Source of the DNA: Chloroflexota bacterium
GTDB lineage: Bacteria; Chloroflexota; Limnocylindria; QHBO01
Direction: 5' to 3'
NCBI GenBank assembly: GCA_038040195.1
Contig: JBBPIR010000005.1
Location: 1 to 64,000 of the forward strand
DNA: 64,000 bases
The number at the start of each line of letters is the position of its first letter. The stretch's first letter is position 1. Below the pieces are notes generated by a model that ran no database searches, had not been told where the DNA came from, and worked only from the letters and a program-made list of their open reading frames with translations. Both the position numbers and the translations under genes were made by a program. Shown piece after piece: positions 1 through 7,929 of this stretch.

Positions 1-194
1 CCGTCATCGGTCACGAAGACCTCGCCGTGCTGGTACGGCGACATGGTGCCGGGGTCAATGTTGATGTAGGGATCGAGCTTTAGGATGGAGACCGGGATGC
101 CGCGCGCCTTGAGGAGACGCCCGATCGATGCGGCGGTGATCCCCTTTCCGAGCGAGGAGGTCACGCCGCCCGTGACAAAGATGTACTTCGCCAT
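1..194 (-). CDS. pyrG: CTP synthase, N-terminal fragment (cut by window edge)
   Basis: CTP synthase makes CTP from UTP, ATP and glutamine in the cytoplasm. Only the first 64 codons are present, and the gene continues off the left edge. The protein begins [18 protein letters not shown], with the family's P-loop [10 protein letters not shown] at residues 9-18. It goes on to [18 protein letters not shown] and HGEVFVTDD, all hallmarks of the amidoligase domain of PyrG. The ATG at 192-194 matches the usual family start. I see no Shine-Dalgarno. The next gene to the right is divergent. Identification is close to certain; nothing can be said about the glutaminase half. Confidence 0.95.
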   Translation of the reverse strand, partial: MAKYIFVTGGVTSSLGKGITAASIGRLLKARGIPVSILKLDPYINIDPGTMSPYQHGEVFVTDD

Positions 195-350
195 GCTGGC
201 TGGATCTCTGCGAGAGCTGCCGGAGCGTGCGGACCGCACGCGGGAAGGGATCGACCTTCACCCCACCCGGGTCCTGATGCTACCCCATTCGCGCCAGGCT
301 CATGAACCGATGCGACCGGCGTTGAAGGCCTCCCCCACGGGAACGCCGCG

Positions 351-356
351 TACGAT
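351..356 (+). promoter_or_regulatory. -10 box TACGAT of a leaderless promoter (UbiA gene)
   Basis: TACGAT is followed by exactly six bases and then the GTG start at 363, with no Shine-Dalgarno. The same TANNNT-N6-start arrangement recurs through the window. A -35 element is not obvious. Confidence 0.6.
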
Positions 357-362
357 GCGTTC

Positions 363-1196
363 GTGCTGCGCCGTGCCTGGGCCGCCGTGCGACTGGTCCA
401 TCCCGCTCCAACCGCGGCGGTGACCGCACTGTCCGCCGCGCTGGCCACGATCCTGGCCGTCGAGGGGGGCGGCCGGGTCGACGTCGTCACGATCGCGCTG
501 GTCACCGCCAGCGTGGCGGGCTCGCAGGTCTTCACCGGCGCCACCAACGACCTGACCGACCAGACTCGGGACGCCATCCTGCGGCCGGAGAAGCCGCTGC
601 CGGCCGGGGACCTGTCGGCAAGCGCGGCTCTGTGGATCGCGGCCGCTGGGCTCGCGGTCCAGGTGGTGACCGCCGGCCGGCTGGGCACGCTGCCCCTGGT
701 CCTGGGCATGGCGGCCAGCGCTTCGGCCTTGGCCTACAACCTGTGGCTGTCGAGAACCCCGTTGTCGGTGGTCCCGTACCTGGTGAGCTTCGGACTGCTG
801 CCCCTGTGGATCGCGGCCAGCGTGGGCGTCCCGCTGGAACGGGTGGCCCCGGCGGTCCTCCTGGTCGGCCCGTTTGCCGCAGCCGCGCACCTGGCCAACA
901 CGCTGCGCGACTTCGATGCCGATGCCGCGCTCGGCTCACGCTGCCTGGCCCAGGTGCTCGGGCGGCGCACCGCCCATCGGCTGGCGCTCGCCCTGGCGGT
1001 GGGCGTCGGCGTGGGGGTTGCGCTGAGTTTCATGCTGGCGTCGCGGCTGCAGGCGGCCAGCGTCGTGCTGGGAGTATTGGGTCTTGTGGCCATCCTGCGC
1101 GGGACGTCGAACGCCACGCGGTTGTGGCAAGGGGTCCTGGCTGCCGCGATTCTGTGGACCATCGCCTGGGCGCTGGCCAGCGCCCCGCAGGGCTAG
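363..1196 (+). CDS. UbiA-family prenyltransferase
   Basis: This is an integral membrane aromatic or lipid prenyltransferase of the UbiA superfamily, 277 aa, within the usual size. The first Asp-rich motif NDLTDQTRD (residues 62-70) fits NDxxDxxxD. The second, RDFDADAALG (182-191), supplies the other magnesium-pyrophosphate ligands. About eight hydrophobic segments surround them. The family attaches prenyl chains to quinone, chlorophyll, heme or lipid head groups, and the sequence does not tell which one applies here. The GTG start is supported by the leaderless -10 box at 351. The gene is divergent from pyrG and convergent with the small genes at 1235-1941, so context gives no substrate clue. 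Confidence 0.85.
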   Translation: MLRRAWAAVRLVHPAPTAAVTALSAALATILAVEGGGRVDVVTIALVTASVAGSQVFTGATNDLTDQTRDAILRPEKPLPAGDLSASAALWIAAAGLAVQVVTAGRLGTLPLVLGMAASASALAYNLWLSRTPLSVVPYLVSFGLLPLWIAASVGVPLERVAPAVLLVGPFAAAAHLANTLRDFDADAALGSRCLAQVLGRRTAHRLALALAVGVGVGVALSFMLASRLQAASVVLGVLGLVAILRGTSNATRLWQGVLAAAILWTIAWALASAPQG

Positions 1197-1234
1197 GCTC
1201 GTCGCGCGGGGCTAGATGGCGCGTCTAGATGGCG

Positions 1235-1387
1235 CTAGACCGCGTCGTCGATCTCCCACGGCTCGTCGTCGATTTCCTCGGTCAACTTGAGCCACACGAA
1301 CAGGCCGGCCAGGATGGTCAGCGGGACGATCACCAGTGCCGCCAGGATGGCGCCGATGGCAATCGCGATAGCCTTGAGGATATTCAT
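1235..1387 (-). CDS. Small single-span membrane protein (50 aa)
   Basis: This is a 50-residue protein starting MNILKAIAIAIGAILAALV. One long hydrophobic helix covers residues about 5-33, followed by an acidic tail EEIDDEPWEIDDAV. The ATG at 1385-1387 overlaps the stop of the upstream 1384-1941 gene by four bases, which argues for translational coupling and a real gene. No function is known. The tail would lie on one face of the membrane and could bind a partner, possibly the upstream product; that is inference only. Confidence 0.6.
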   Translation of the reverse strand: MNILKAIAIAIGAILAALVIVPLTILAGLFVWLKLTEEIDDEPWEIDDAV

Positions 1388-1941
1388 GAGTCTTTCTCCG
1401 TTCCACCGGCCGCGGCGGGCGTATCGACCGACGGCGGTGTCTCCGATGCAGGCCCGCGGCTGAGTGGTGCTGCCTCGATCATACCCACGATTTCGTCGCG
1501 GGTGAATTCGGACAGCTGGTGACCGACCTTGCCATGGGGCGCGACAACGAACGTTCGGACCACGAACGAACCGTCCTGTTCGAAGAAGAACACGTCCCGC
1601 GGATGCACCGAATCGAGCCATTTCCCGATGATGCGGAGCGCCTGCTCGTAGAAGTTGGCAATCCCGATCTCGGGGTGATCGGCGCTGGCGCTCCCGCGCT
1701 GCTCCTCGGCGGCCCCCATCAGGTCCCCGATCTGGTCATCGGTCAGCTCATGCATCTGCTTGGAGAAGGTCCCCGTTTCCGACCACTGACCACCCATGGA
1801 GGTCGCGATGCCCTGGACCAGGAACCCGCCGTCGAGCTCGAGGAACAGGATCTCCTTGAGGGCCCCGCGGTCCGCCCATGCGCCCACGCTGCGCAGGACC
1901 TCCTCCCAGTCCTGCCGCGGGCTCCCCTCGTAGATCCGCAT
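1384..1941 (-). CDS. Conserved-looking hypothetical protein (185 aa)
   Basis: I do not recognise this protein. It has two similar halves. Residues about 10-70 contain ILFLELDGGFLVQGI and residues about 95-155 contain VFFFEQDGSFVVRTF. Each half is followed by a helix ending in an E/DDQIxDLM or RDEIVGMI segment. This suggests an internally duplicated alpha/beta domain. The tail is proline- and alanine-rich. A GGGAGG Shine-Dalgarno sits 6-7 bases before the ATG at 1939-1941. It follows psuG by 27 bases and overlaps the small membrane protein by four, so it is probably the fourth gene of the psu operon. Confidence 0.6.
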   Translation of the reverse strand: MRIYEGSPRQDWEEVLRSVGAWADRGALKEILFLELDGGFLVQGIATSMGGQWSETGTFSKQMHELTDDQIGDLMGAAEEQRGSASADHPEIGIANFYEQALRIIGKWLDSVHPRDVFFFEQDGSFVVRTFVVAPHGKVGHQLSEFTRDEIVGMIEAAPLSRGPASETPPSVDTPAAAGGTEKDS

Positions 1942-1968
1942 GATGGGCCTCCCGGTCGATCGGCCAGC

Positions 1969-2889
1969 CTAGGATAACGCGCTCAACGCGACGGCCACCT
2001 CGGCGGCTGCACCAGCGTTGGCGACGATCAGACCGATGTTGGCGCGCAGCGCGCGCCCGCCCGAGGCCTCCACGACGCGGCTCAGCACGTACGGGGTCAC
2101 GGCAGCGCCCCGCACGCCGCCGGCGACGGCCGCGTCCAGCGCCTCGATGATCCAGCCTTCCAATACATCGGCCGGGATGGCCACCTCCGCCGGTGGGGGC
2201 TGAACCAATAGCAGGCCGCCCACCCCGGGCAGAGACCGGTGCGCGGCGATCAGCCGGGCTGCCGCCGCCGGCGAGTCCAACGTATGGGTGAGCGGCAGGC
2301 CGCTGGTGGCGCTGTAGAAGGCTGGCAGCTCGGACGTCCGCAGCCCGATCACCGCCACGCGCCGCGTCTCCAGCAGCTCCAGCGTGGCGGGCAGGTCGAG
2401 GATCGCTTTCGCCCCGCTGCACACCACGGCCACCGGCGTGGCTGCCAGCTCGTCGATGTCGGAGCTCACGTCGAAGCTGCGTTCCGCCCCCCGATGGACG
2501 CCCCCGATCCCGCCGGTGGCCATCAGCCCGATCCCCGCCGCATGGGCCACTCGCATGGTGGCGCTGACGGTGGTCGCCGCCAGCATCCGTGATGCGAGCA
2601 GCGGGCCCAGGTCGCGCGACGCGGCCTTGGCCGGTCGCGAGGCCGGGTCGGCAAGACGCTCCAGCAGCGCACGATCGGCCCCGACCACGACCCGTCCGTC
2701 AGCAATGGCGATGGTGGCCGGGATGGCGCCATGGGCCCGAACCTCGGCCTCCGCGGCAAGCGCGGTCTCCAGGTTGTGCGGCGCAGGCAGCCCCTGGGCG
2801 ACGAGGGACGACTCGAGCGCCACCAGCGGCCGACCCGCGGCCACCGCATGACGCACCTCGTCGCTGAGGGCGAGCCAGTCATTGGTCAT
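1969..2889 (-). CDS. psuG: Pseudouridine-5'-phosphate glycosidase
   Basis: PsuG splits pseudouridine 5'-phosphate into uracil and ribose 5-phosphate, the second step of pseudouridine catabolism. The 306-aa product matches the family length (about 310). It carries the N-terminal signature ESSLVAQGLPAPHNLETAL followed by AHGAIPATIAI, the KAASRDLG segment, and a Gly-rich ATGGIGGVHRGA stretch. The ATG at 2887-2889 overlaps the kinase stop by four bases (ATGA), so psuK and psuG are translationally coupled. With the neighbouring kinase this forms a complete two-enzyme pathway that can feed uracil and ribose phosphate back to metabolism. Confidence 0.93.
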   Translation of the reverse strand: MTNDWLALSDEVRHAVAAGRPLVALESSLVAQGLPAPHNLETALAAEAEVRAHGAIPATIAIADGRVVVGADRALLERLADPASRPAKAASRDLGPLLASRMLAATTVSATMRVAHAAGIGLMATGGIGGVHRGAERSFDVSSDIDELAATPVAVVCSGAKAILDLPATLELLETRRVAVIGLRTSELPAFYSATSGLPLTHTLDSPAAAARLIAAHRSLPGVGGLLLVQPPPAEVAIPADVLEGWIIEALDAAVAGGVRGAAVTPYVLSRVVEASGGRALRANIGLIVANAGAAAEVAVALSALS

Positions 2890-3827
2890 CGGCGCGCCTC
2901 GGAGGGGACGCGGGCCTGGGCTCCGACCACGCCGGCAACCTCGGCGCCAAGGCGCCCGGCCCGCTGCAGGGCATCGCGCAGGGCCGAGGTGGTGGGCGGC
3001 CACGCGCCTCCGGCCACCGCGAGCAGGATCCCCGCCGCGTGAGCGTCCCCGGCGCCGGTGGCGTCGACCGCCGCGCCCGGTGAAGGGGACATGGTCAGCG
3101 TTTGGGCGCCACTCGCCGCTGCCGCGCCTCCCGCGCCGTCGGTCACGACCGCGACTCCCCCGAGGGTCGATACCAGGCCGGCCGCCAGCTCCTCCGCTGT
3201 CCGGAGACGGCCCGTCGTAGACCCTGCGCCGAGGAGGGTCGACGCCTCGGCGCGGTCGACGAGGACGAGGTCCGGTCGGGTCATCTGGAGCCGGGAGAGC
3301 AGTCCATTCCCGCCGGCGAAGGAGCCTCCGCCCACGCTGCAAACCTGCCCGGCGCGTCGCCCGGCCGCCAGGGCGGCCAAGGCGTCGCCGCTACCCGAAT
3401 CGGCCAGCGGATAGCCGGAGACGTGAATCCAGGTGGCGGTGTCCAGCGCCGCGTGCACCGCGGGAGATGCGAGGGCCTCCGCGTCAAACGAGACGCGATC
3501 GCTCAGCATGGCGCGCTCTCCGGAGCTGTCCACCAGCGACACGACGATCCCGCTGCGGGCGGTCGGCAACGGCACCAGCGCCACCCCGTCCGCGACCAGC
3601 GCGTCCCGCAGCTGTTGGCCGGGGAGGTCATCGGCCACCGCCGCCACGAGATCCACCCTCGCCCCGCGCCGCGCCAGGCGAACCGAGAGGTTGGCGCCCT
3701 GCCCGCCTGGTGCAACAGTGATGCGGGCGGGGCTATCGGACCCGGCGCTGGCGGTCACCGGGCTGCGGACCGTGACATCGAGGGTCGCGTCGCCGACCAC
3801 CACGAATCGGATCGGCTGGGGGTTCAC
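2886..3827 (-). CDS. psuK: PfkB-family sugar kinase, probably pseudouridine kinase
   Basis: This ribokinase-fold enzyme has 313 aa. The N-terminal substrate motif APGGQGANLSVRLARRG and the C-terminal ATP/anion-hole motif DATGAGDAHAAGILLAV are both present. The Asp of GAGD is the expected catalytic base. Coupling to psuG makes pseudouridine the most likely substrate; ribose or another nucleoside is the alternative. The GTG at 3825-3827 is chosen because it overlaps the TGA of the DUF2203 gene (GTGA), the usual spacing in this operon. A second GTG lies one codon upstream at 3830. Confidence 0.85.
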   Translation of the reverse strand: MNPQPIRFVVVGDATLDVTVRSPVTASAGSDSPARITVAPGGQGANLSVRLARRGARVDLVAAVADDLPGQQLRDALVADGVALVPLPTARSGIVVSLVDSSGERAMLSDRVSFDAEALASPAVHAALDTATWIHVSGYPLADSGSGDALAALAAGRRAGQVCSVGGGSFAGGNGLLSRLQMTRPDLVLVDRAEASTLLGAGSTTGRLRTAEELAAGLVSTLGGVAVVTDGAGGAAAASGAQTLTMSPSPGAAVDATGAGDAHAAGILLAVAGGAWPPTTSALRDALQRAGRLGAEVAGVVGAQARVPSEARR

Positions 3828-4228
3828 CACGGCTGGCGGCTGGTGAAGCCCTCGTCGATGGCATGCCAGAAACCGACCGCCGGCTCGGCCAGGCGCCAGC
3901 ACAGCCAAACCGGCTGGCCGTCGCGCTCGCCGGGGAAGTCGACCAGCCCTTGCTCCAGATCGCGAACCTCGACCCCGAGTGACTCGAGGTGCTCGACCAG
4001 GGCGCGCATCCCACCCCCGATCTCGGTCATCGCGGCCTCCGAGCGAGCCATCGCATCGGCATGGGCGACGTTGCCATTGGTGGCGCTTTCGTCGCCGTGG
4101 GCCGTCAGGGCCGCCACCGCGCTCTCCAGGCGCCCCTTCTCCACGGCCAGCTGGAGGAGCACGGCGCGCACCTGTGGCAGCAGGGCGTTGGCCTCGTCGA
4201 TCGAGTACCGCCGCCGGACCTCGGCCAT
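3824..4228 (-). CDS. DUF2203 family protein
   Basis: This 134-aa protein has the family pattern: an N-terminal YSIDEANALLPQVRAVL helix, a long amphipathic middle, and the conserved end with VDFPGERDGQPVWLCWR and VGFWHAIDEGFTSRQPW. The biochemical role of DUF2203 is not established; the conserved Cys/Trp/His residues have suggested ligand or metal binding, but nothing here proves it. It is the first gene of the psuK-psuG operon. The ATG at 4226-4228 is preceded by a perfectly placed leaderless promoter (TACCAT, six bases, ATG), which rules out the longer upstream reading frame. Confidence 0.85.
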   Translation of the reverse strand: MAEVRRRYSIDEANALLPQVRAVLLQLAVEKGRLESAVAALTAHGDESATNGNVAHADAMARSEAAMTEIGGGMRALVEHLESLGVEVRDLEQGLVDFPGERDGQPVWLCWRLAEPAVGFWHAIDEGFTSRQPW

Positions 4229-4234
4229 CGCCGG

Positions 4235-4240
4235 ATGGTA
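4235..4240 (-). promoter_or_regulatory. -10 box TACCAT of a leaderless promoter (DUF2203-psuKG operon)
   Basis: On the minus strand TACCAT is followed by CCGGCG and then the ATG at 4228. No Shine-Dalgarno is visible. This would start the whole five-gene leftward operon. Confidence 0.6.
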
Positions 4241-4317
4241 CGCCCCTCTGCTAGGATCGGCCCGCCCGGCGGGCCAGCTCCGCGCCGCGACGGCGCCCCC
4301 GGTGTCAGGCTTGACGC

Positions 4318-5379
4318 ATGCCCGATCCCTCGGCCGGTCGCGAGACGAACGACCCGGCCTCCTCCGACGGCGCGGACCTTGTCGACGCGTACGCTGACTT
4401 CGAACTTCCGTCGTATCTCGGCAGCACGACCTTTCAGAAGCTGCCATTGGTGACCGATGGCGGCGAGCTGGCGGCTCGCCGCCCCGACGCGGCTATTGTG
4501 GGCGCGCCCCTCGACGACGGCGTCAGTCACCGACCGGGCGCCCGTTTCGGTCCCCGCGCCATCCGGGCTGCTTCCTACCACCACGGCGAGCTCCATTCGC
4601 TCGCGTTGGGCATCAACCCGTTCGATTGGGTCGACGTCGTGGACGCCGGTGACGCGCCGGTCGTGCCGGGTCGCCTGGAACGCGGCCACGCTGTGATCCG
4701 CGCCAAGGTGCTCGAAGTTGCGCGCGCCGGCGCGATTCCGATCGTCCTCGGCGGCGATCACTCGGTCACGTACCCGTCGGCGAGCGCGGTCGCGGAGGCG
4801 GTGGCGCCCCGCCGGCTGGGGATCGTCCATTTCGACGCACACGCCGACACGGGCAACAGCACGTGGGGAAACCTGTTGTCCCACGGAACCCCCATGCGAC
4901 GCCTGATCGAATCCGGCGCTGTGGCAGGGCGCAACTTCGTCCAGGTCGGCCTGCGCGGCTACTGGCCGACCGCTGAGACCATGGCCTGGATGCGCGAGCA
5001 GCAGATGCGCTGGCACCTGATGACCGAGATCGAATCCCGCGGCGCGGATGCCGTTGTGGGGGACGCCATCGCCGAGGCGCTGGACGGGCCTGACGTCATC
5101 TACCTGTCGGCGGACATCGATGTCCTCGATCCGGCCATGGCCCCGGGGACCGGCACGCCGGAACCAGGTGGAATGCTGACCCGCGAGCTCTTGCGCGCCA
5201 TTCGCCAGGTGGTGGGCTCGGTGACGCTGGTGGGGATGGACGTGGTCGAGGTGGCGCCGGCGTACGACGTCTCGGAGGTGACTGCGGCAGCCGCCCACCG
5301 CTGCGTGCTGGAGGCGATCAGTGCCCTCGCCGCCCGGCGGCGCGAGGCGCGCGAACCGGCACGCCCGACCGAGCGCTGA
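4318..5379 (+). CDS. Ureohydrolase (agmatinase / guanidinobutyrase family)
   Basis: This is a binuclear metal hydrolase of the arginase fold, 353 aa. The metal-binding motifs are GGDHSVT (His148), HFDAHADT (Asp173, His175, Asp177) and SADIDVLDPAMAPGTGTPEP (Asp266, Asp268). The last one is agmatinase-like rather than arginase-like. The N-terminal 50 residues form an extension like that of guanidine or guanidino-acid hydrolases, so agmatine, guanidinobutyrate or guanidine are all possible substrates. Products would be urea plus an amine. No transporter or urease lies beside it. The ATG at 4318 lacks a Shine-Dalgarno; a TAGGAT hexamer lies about 60 bases upstream. Confidence 0.82.
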   Translation: MPDPSAGRETNDPASSDGADLVDAYADFELPSYLGSTTFQKLPLVTDGGELAARRPDAAIVGAPLDDGVSHRPGARFGPRAIRAASYHHGELHSLALGINPFDWVDVVDAGDAPVVPGRLERGHAVIRAKVLEVARAGAIPIVLGGDHSVTYPSASAVAEAVAPRRLGIVHFDAHADTGNSTWGNLLSHGTPMRRLIESGAVAGRNFVQVGLRGYWPTAETMAWMREQQMRWHLMTEIESRGADAVVGDAIAEALDGPDVIYLSADIDVLDPAMAPGTGTPEPGGMLTRELLRAIRQVVGSVTLVGMDVVEVAPAYDVSEVTAAAAHRCVLEAISALAARRREAREPARPTER

Positions 5380-5385
5380 CCCCGC

Positions 5386-6501
5386 CTACTCGACCCTGAA
5401 GCTGGTCGTTGCGGCGGCGGTCCCGTTGCGGGTGACTCGCGCTTCGTAGGTGCCCGGGTCGAGCGGGCCGAATCGATCGTAGGTGTACCCGGGGCAGTCG
5501 GTGTTGGTCTGGCAGAAGGCCAGGCTCAGGCTGGCGGTGTCCTGCACTGCTCCCGAGCTGTCCACGATGGCGATCCCGATCACGTCGGTGGGCTTGCCGT
5601 GGCGGAAGCTGACCAGGATCCACGGCTCGCCGCTGTTGACCGCCCCGCTGTCATCGCACGTGGAGCCAGAGGGCTCGTCGTCGCACGCTTCGGCACGAGC
5701 GAGGAACCCGTCGGGGAATGTCGGCTCGGCCCCGGATGGAATGGCCGAGGGCGCGGCGGTCGTCGTGGGTGTCGCCGCGACGCTCGGCTCCGGGGAGGTC
5801 GGCTCCGGCGTCGACGTGGCAACCAGGGGGGTGGCTGACGGGGATGCCTCTGCCGTCGGGCCCGCATCGAAGACTCCGCCCAGGATGGCACCGCCCAGCA
5901 GGGCCAGAATCCCGAGCCCCAGGAACACGACGAAGACGAGGCCGCTTACGCCGCCACTGGCCTCCGGCGGCTGGGCGGGACGATAGGGGGGCGGAGGGGG
6001 TGGCGGAACAACAGGTGGCGGAGGGGCTGGCTCGCCGGCCGCCGACGCGGCAATGGCCGCCGAGGTCGTCGCCGGTGCCGCGGTGGCCCGACTCCGTTTC
6101 CGCGGCGCAGGACCGGCCGCCGCGGGGCTCGCGGCTGCGGTCTCGTCAGCGGGCGGCGGAGGCCTGGCTGCAAGGCCAGGCTCGGCGGGCCACGAGGGCT
6201 CGGGGGGAGCCTCGTCCGCCTCGGACAGGTTGTCGACGCGCGAACCAGCGGCTGCCCCGGCAGTGGCAGCCGCCTGGGCTGCTTGATCTTCGGGCTCCGG
6301 TTCGAAACGCTCCGTGGGGCCGGACCACGGGGCACCGGGCTCGTCGACCTCGTGCCCACGACGGAACACGTCGGAGCCCTGGCCTCCGACCGGATCTCGG
6401 AAGCCGACCTGCAGCGCCGCTCCACACTCGTTGCAGAACGGAGCCGGCGGCGTCCAGCGACCGCAGGTGGGGCACAGCACGTCGCCACGCACGTCAGGCA
6501 T
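5386..6501 (-). CDS. Zinc-ribbon membrane protein with proline-rich linker
   Basis: The N-terminus carries a zinc ribbon, CPTCGRWTPPAPFCNECG (residues 10-27). A low-complexity Ala/Pro-rich linker with a run of prolines follows (about 60-185), then one transmembrane helix around 187-210. The external domain is Ser/Thr/Pro-rich and ends in a small beta-sandwich-like region with four cysteines (ACDDEPSGSTC; CQTNTDCPG) that could form disulphides. The likely topology is cytoplasmic zinc ribbon and extracytoplasmic C-terminus. No enzyme motif is seen. It is convergent with the ureohydrolase with only six bases between stops and divergent from the kinase at 6566. Function unknown. Confidence 0.65.
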   Translation of the reverse strand: MPDVRGDVLCPTCGRWTPPAPFCNECGAALQVGFRDPVGGQGSDVFRRGHEVDEPGAPWSGPTERFEPEPEDQAAQAAATAGAAAGSRVDNLSEADEAPPEPSWPAEPGLAARPPPPADETAAASPAAAGPAPRKRSRATAAPATTSAAIAASAAGEPAPPPPVVPPPPPPPYRPAQPPEASGGVSGLVFVVFLGLGILALLGGAILGGVFDAGPTAEASPSATPLVATSTPEPTSPEPSVAATPTTTAAPSAIPSGAEPTFPDGFLARAEACDDEPSGSTCDDSGAVNSGEPWILVSFRHGKPTDVIGIAIVDSSGAVQDTASLSLAFCQTNTDCPGYTYDRFGPLDPGTYEARVTRNGTAAATTSFRVE

Positions 6502-6551
6502 CGGCGCGCATTGTGCCCTGTAGGGTCACCTCAGCGCCAGCCTGGGGTCGG

Positions 6552-6557
6552 TATTCT
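6552..6557 (+). promoter_or_regulatory. -10 box TATTCT near the P-loop kinase start
   Basis: TATTCT ends eight bases before the ATG at 6566, and there is no Shine-Dalgarno. The transcript would be leaderless or have a leader of one or two bases. Confidence 0.5.
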
Positions 6558-6565
6558 CAGCCGTC

Positions 6566-7186
6566 ATGCGGCGCGTGAACGTGATGGGAACCAGCGGCTC
6601 GGGCAAGACGACCTACGGCGCCGAGCTTGCTCGGCGGCTCGGGGTTCCGCACGTCGAGCTCGACGCGCTGTCCTGGGAAGCCAACTGGGTCTCCGTGGCG
6701 CCGGAGGTGCTCCGCGAGCGGGTGGCCCGGGCCGTAGCGGCCGACGAGTGGATCGTGGACGGCAACTACAGCGCGACGCGGGACCTGGCCCTGGGGCGGG
6801 CCGACACCGTGGTCTGGCTCGACTTTCCGTTTGCGCTCGTCATGTGGCGAGTGATCGCCCGCACCCTGCGCCGCATCGTGCGGGGCGAGGTCCTCTGGAG
6901 CGGCAACCGGGAGAGCCTGCGCAAGGCCCTGAGCCGCGACTCGATCATTCTTTGGGCGATGACCACGTACTGGCGTCGACGGCGCGACTACCCGCGCCTG
7001 TTCCGTCAATACCCGGGCATGCGCTTCGTCCGGCTCCGCTCGCCGACCCAGGCCCGCCGGTTCCTGGAGGCTATTGCACCCCCGGCGCGGGCTGCGACGT
7101 CTGTTCCACGCAGTCGACCTGGGCGGCCACCGGGAGGCAGTCCTGCTGGAGGAGCCACGACGTCAGGAGCACCAGGCCGGCAATGA
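6566..7186 (+). CDS. P-loop nucleotide kinase (adenylate kinase / FlaR-like)
   Basis: This small P-loop kinase has Walker A GTSGSGKTT (residues 8-16), the HVELDALSW segment typical of the FlaR/'DNA topology modulation' subgroup, and DEWIVDGNYS at about 60-70. An Arg-rich lid follows (RRIVRGEVLWSGNRESLR). These proteins are often annotated as adenylate kinases, but their substrate is unproven. The last 35 residues are Pro/Gly/Arg-rich, look unlike family sequence, and lie opposite the small gene at 7071-7253. The functional domain therefore probably ends near residue 170. The start is supported by the -10 box at 6552. Confidence 0.75.
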   Translation: MRRVNVMGTSGSGKTTYGAELARRLGVPHVELDALSWEANWVSVAPEVLRERVARAVAADEWIVDGNYSATRDLALGRADTVVWLDFPFALVMWRVIARTLRRIVRGEVLWSGNRESLRKALSRDSIILWAMTTYWRRRRDYPRLFRQYPGMRFVRLRSPTQARRFLEAIAPPARAATSVPRSRPGRPPGGSPAGGATTSGAPGRQ

Positions 7187-7253
7187 CGAAGATCGTCGCG
7201 GCCATGGTCAAAATCACCCCACGCCAGGTCGGCTCGGTGTACCCGCTGTCCAC
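7071..7253 (-). CDS. Small single-span membrane protein (60 aa)
   Basis: This 60-aa protein begins MDSGYTEPTWRGVILTMAAT. One hydrophobic helix lies at about 13-34 and the outer tail has two cysteines (QQDCLPVAAQVDCVEQ) that could form a disulphide. Its ATG lies 10 bases after the stop of the MoaD-MoaE gene, which fits an operon. It overlaps the 3' end of the convergent kinase gene by 116 bases. The clean membrane helix and operon position favour a real gene. Function unknown. Confidence 0.5.
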   Translation of the reverse strand: MDSGYTEPTWRGVILTMAATIFVIAGLVLLTSWLLQQDCLPVAAQVDCVEQTSQPAPGVQ

Positions 7254-7262
7254 GCCCCGATC

Positions 7263-7925
7263 TTAGGCCCCGGGACGCTTCCACTGGGTGCCATCGGCGA
7301 AACGCTCCAGCTTCCAGATCGGCAGTCGTTGCTTGATGGCCTCGATGACGTACCGATTCGCCTCGTACGCGTCGGCGCGGTGCGGCGCGGCGGTCACGAT
7401 GGCCACCGCGGCATCCCCGATGGGCACCGCACCGGTCCGATGCACGACGGCCACCGCGCAGCCGGGCCAGCGATCGGCCACCTCCGCCGCCACCGCCCGG
7501 AGGGTCGCCTCCGCCATCTCCGGGTAGGCTTCGTACTCGAGCTCCAGCACCTCGCGCCCGTCATCGGCCCGGTTTCGAGCGCGGCCCACGAAGGTGACCA
7601 CCGCGCCATGCGCCAGGCCAGCGATGCGCTCCAGGGCCTTGACGTCGATCGGCCCATCCGTCAGGCCGACAGGCGGCATATCCGATCCACCCGAGACCGG
7701 AGGCAGGAAGGCAACCTCGTCCTCCTCTGCCAGCGGCTCGTCCCAACTCACCGCACTGCCGTTGCGGGCGGGCTGGGTGTACGGCCGATGGACCGCCAGC
7801 CCCGGGTGGCGGCTGACCAGCGCGTCCCAGGCATCGGACACGGATGCGTCGGCCGCCAGGTCCAGGTCGGACCGGGCCGCGCTCAGCTCGCGCAGGGTGG
7901 CGAAGCAACGGGCGCGGACGTGCAT
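7263..7925 (-). CDS. moaX: MoaD-MoaE fusion, molybdopterin synthase (MoaX type)
   Basis: Molybdopterin synthase adds two dithiolene sulphurs to cyclic pyranopterin phosphate during molybdenum cofactor synthesis. Here both subunits are one 220-aa chain. Residues 1-80 are a ubiquitin-like MoaD ending VAFLPPVSGG. The Gly-Gly that must be free to carry the thiocarboxylate is internal and followed directly by SDMPP. Residues about 85-220 are MoaE, with HRTGAVPIGDAAVAIV and the catalytic Lys region AIKQRLPIWKLERFADG. As in mycobacterial MoaX, cleavage after Gly80 would be needed. The ATG at 7923-7925 begins the MoaD fold; longer upstream reading runs into the previous gene. It belongs to a leftward run with aldehyde dehydrogenase, Rieske and membrane protein genes. 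Confidence 0.88.
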   Translation of the reverse strand: MHVRARCFATLRELSAARSDLDLAADASVSDAWDALVSRHPGLAVHRPYTQPARNGSAVSWDEPLAEEDEVAFLPPVSGGSDMPPVGLTDGPIDVKALERIAGLAHGAVVTFVGRARNRADDGREVLELEYEAYPEMAEATLRAVAAEVADRWPGCAVAVVHRTGAVPIGDAAVAIVTAAPHRADAYEANRYVIEAIKQRLPIWKLERFADGTQWKRPGA

Positions 7926-7929
7926 CGGC

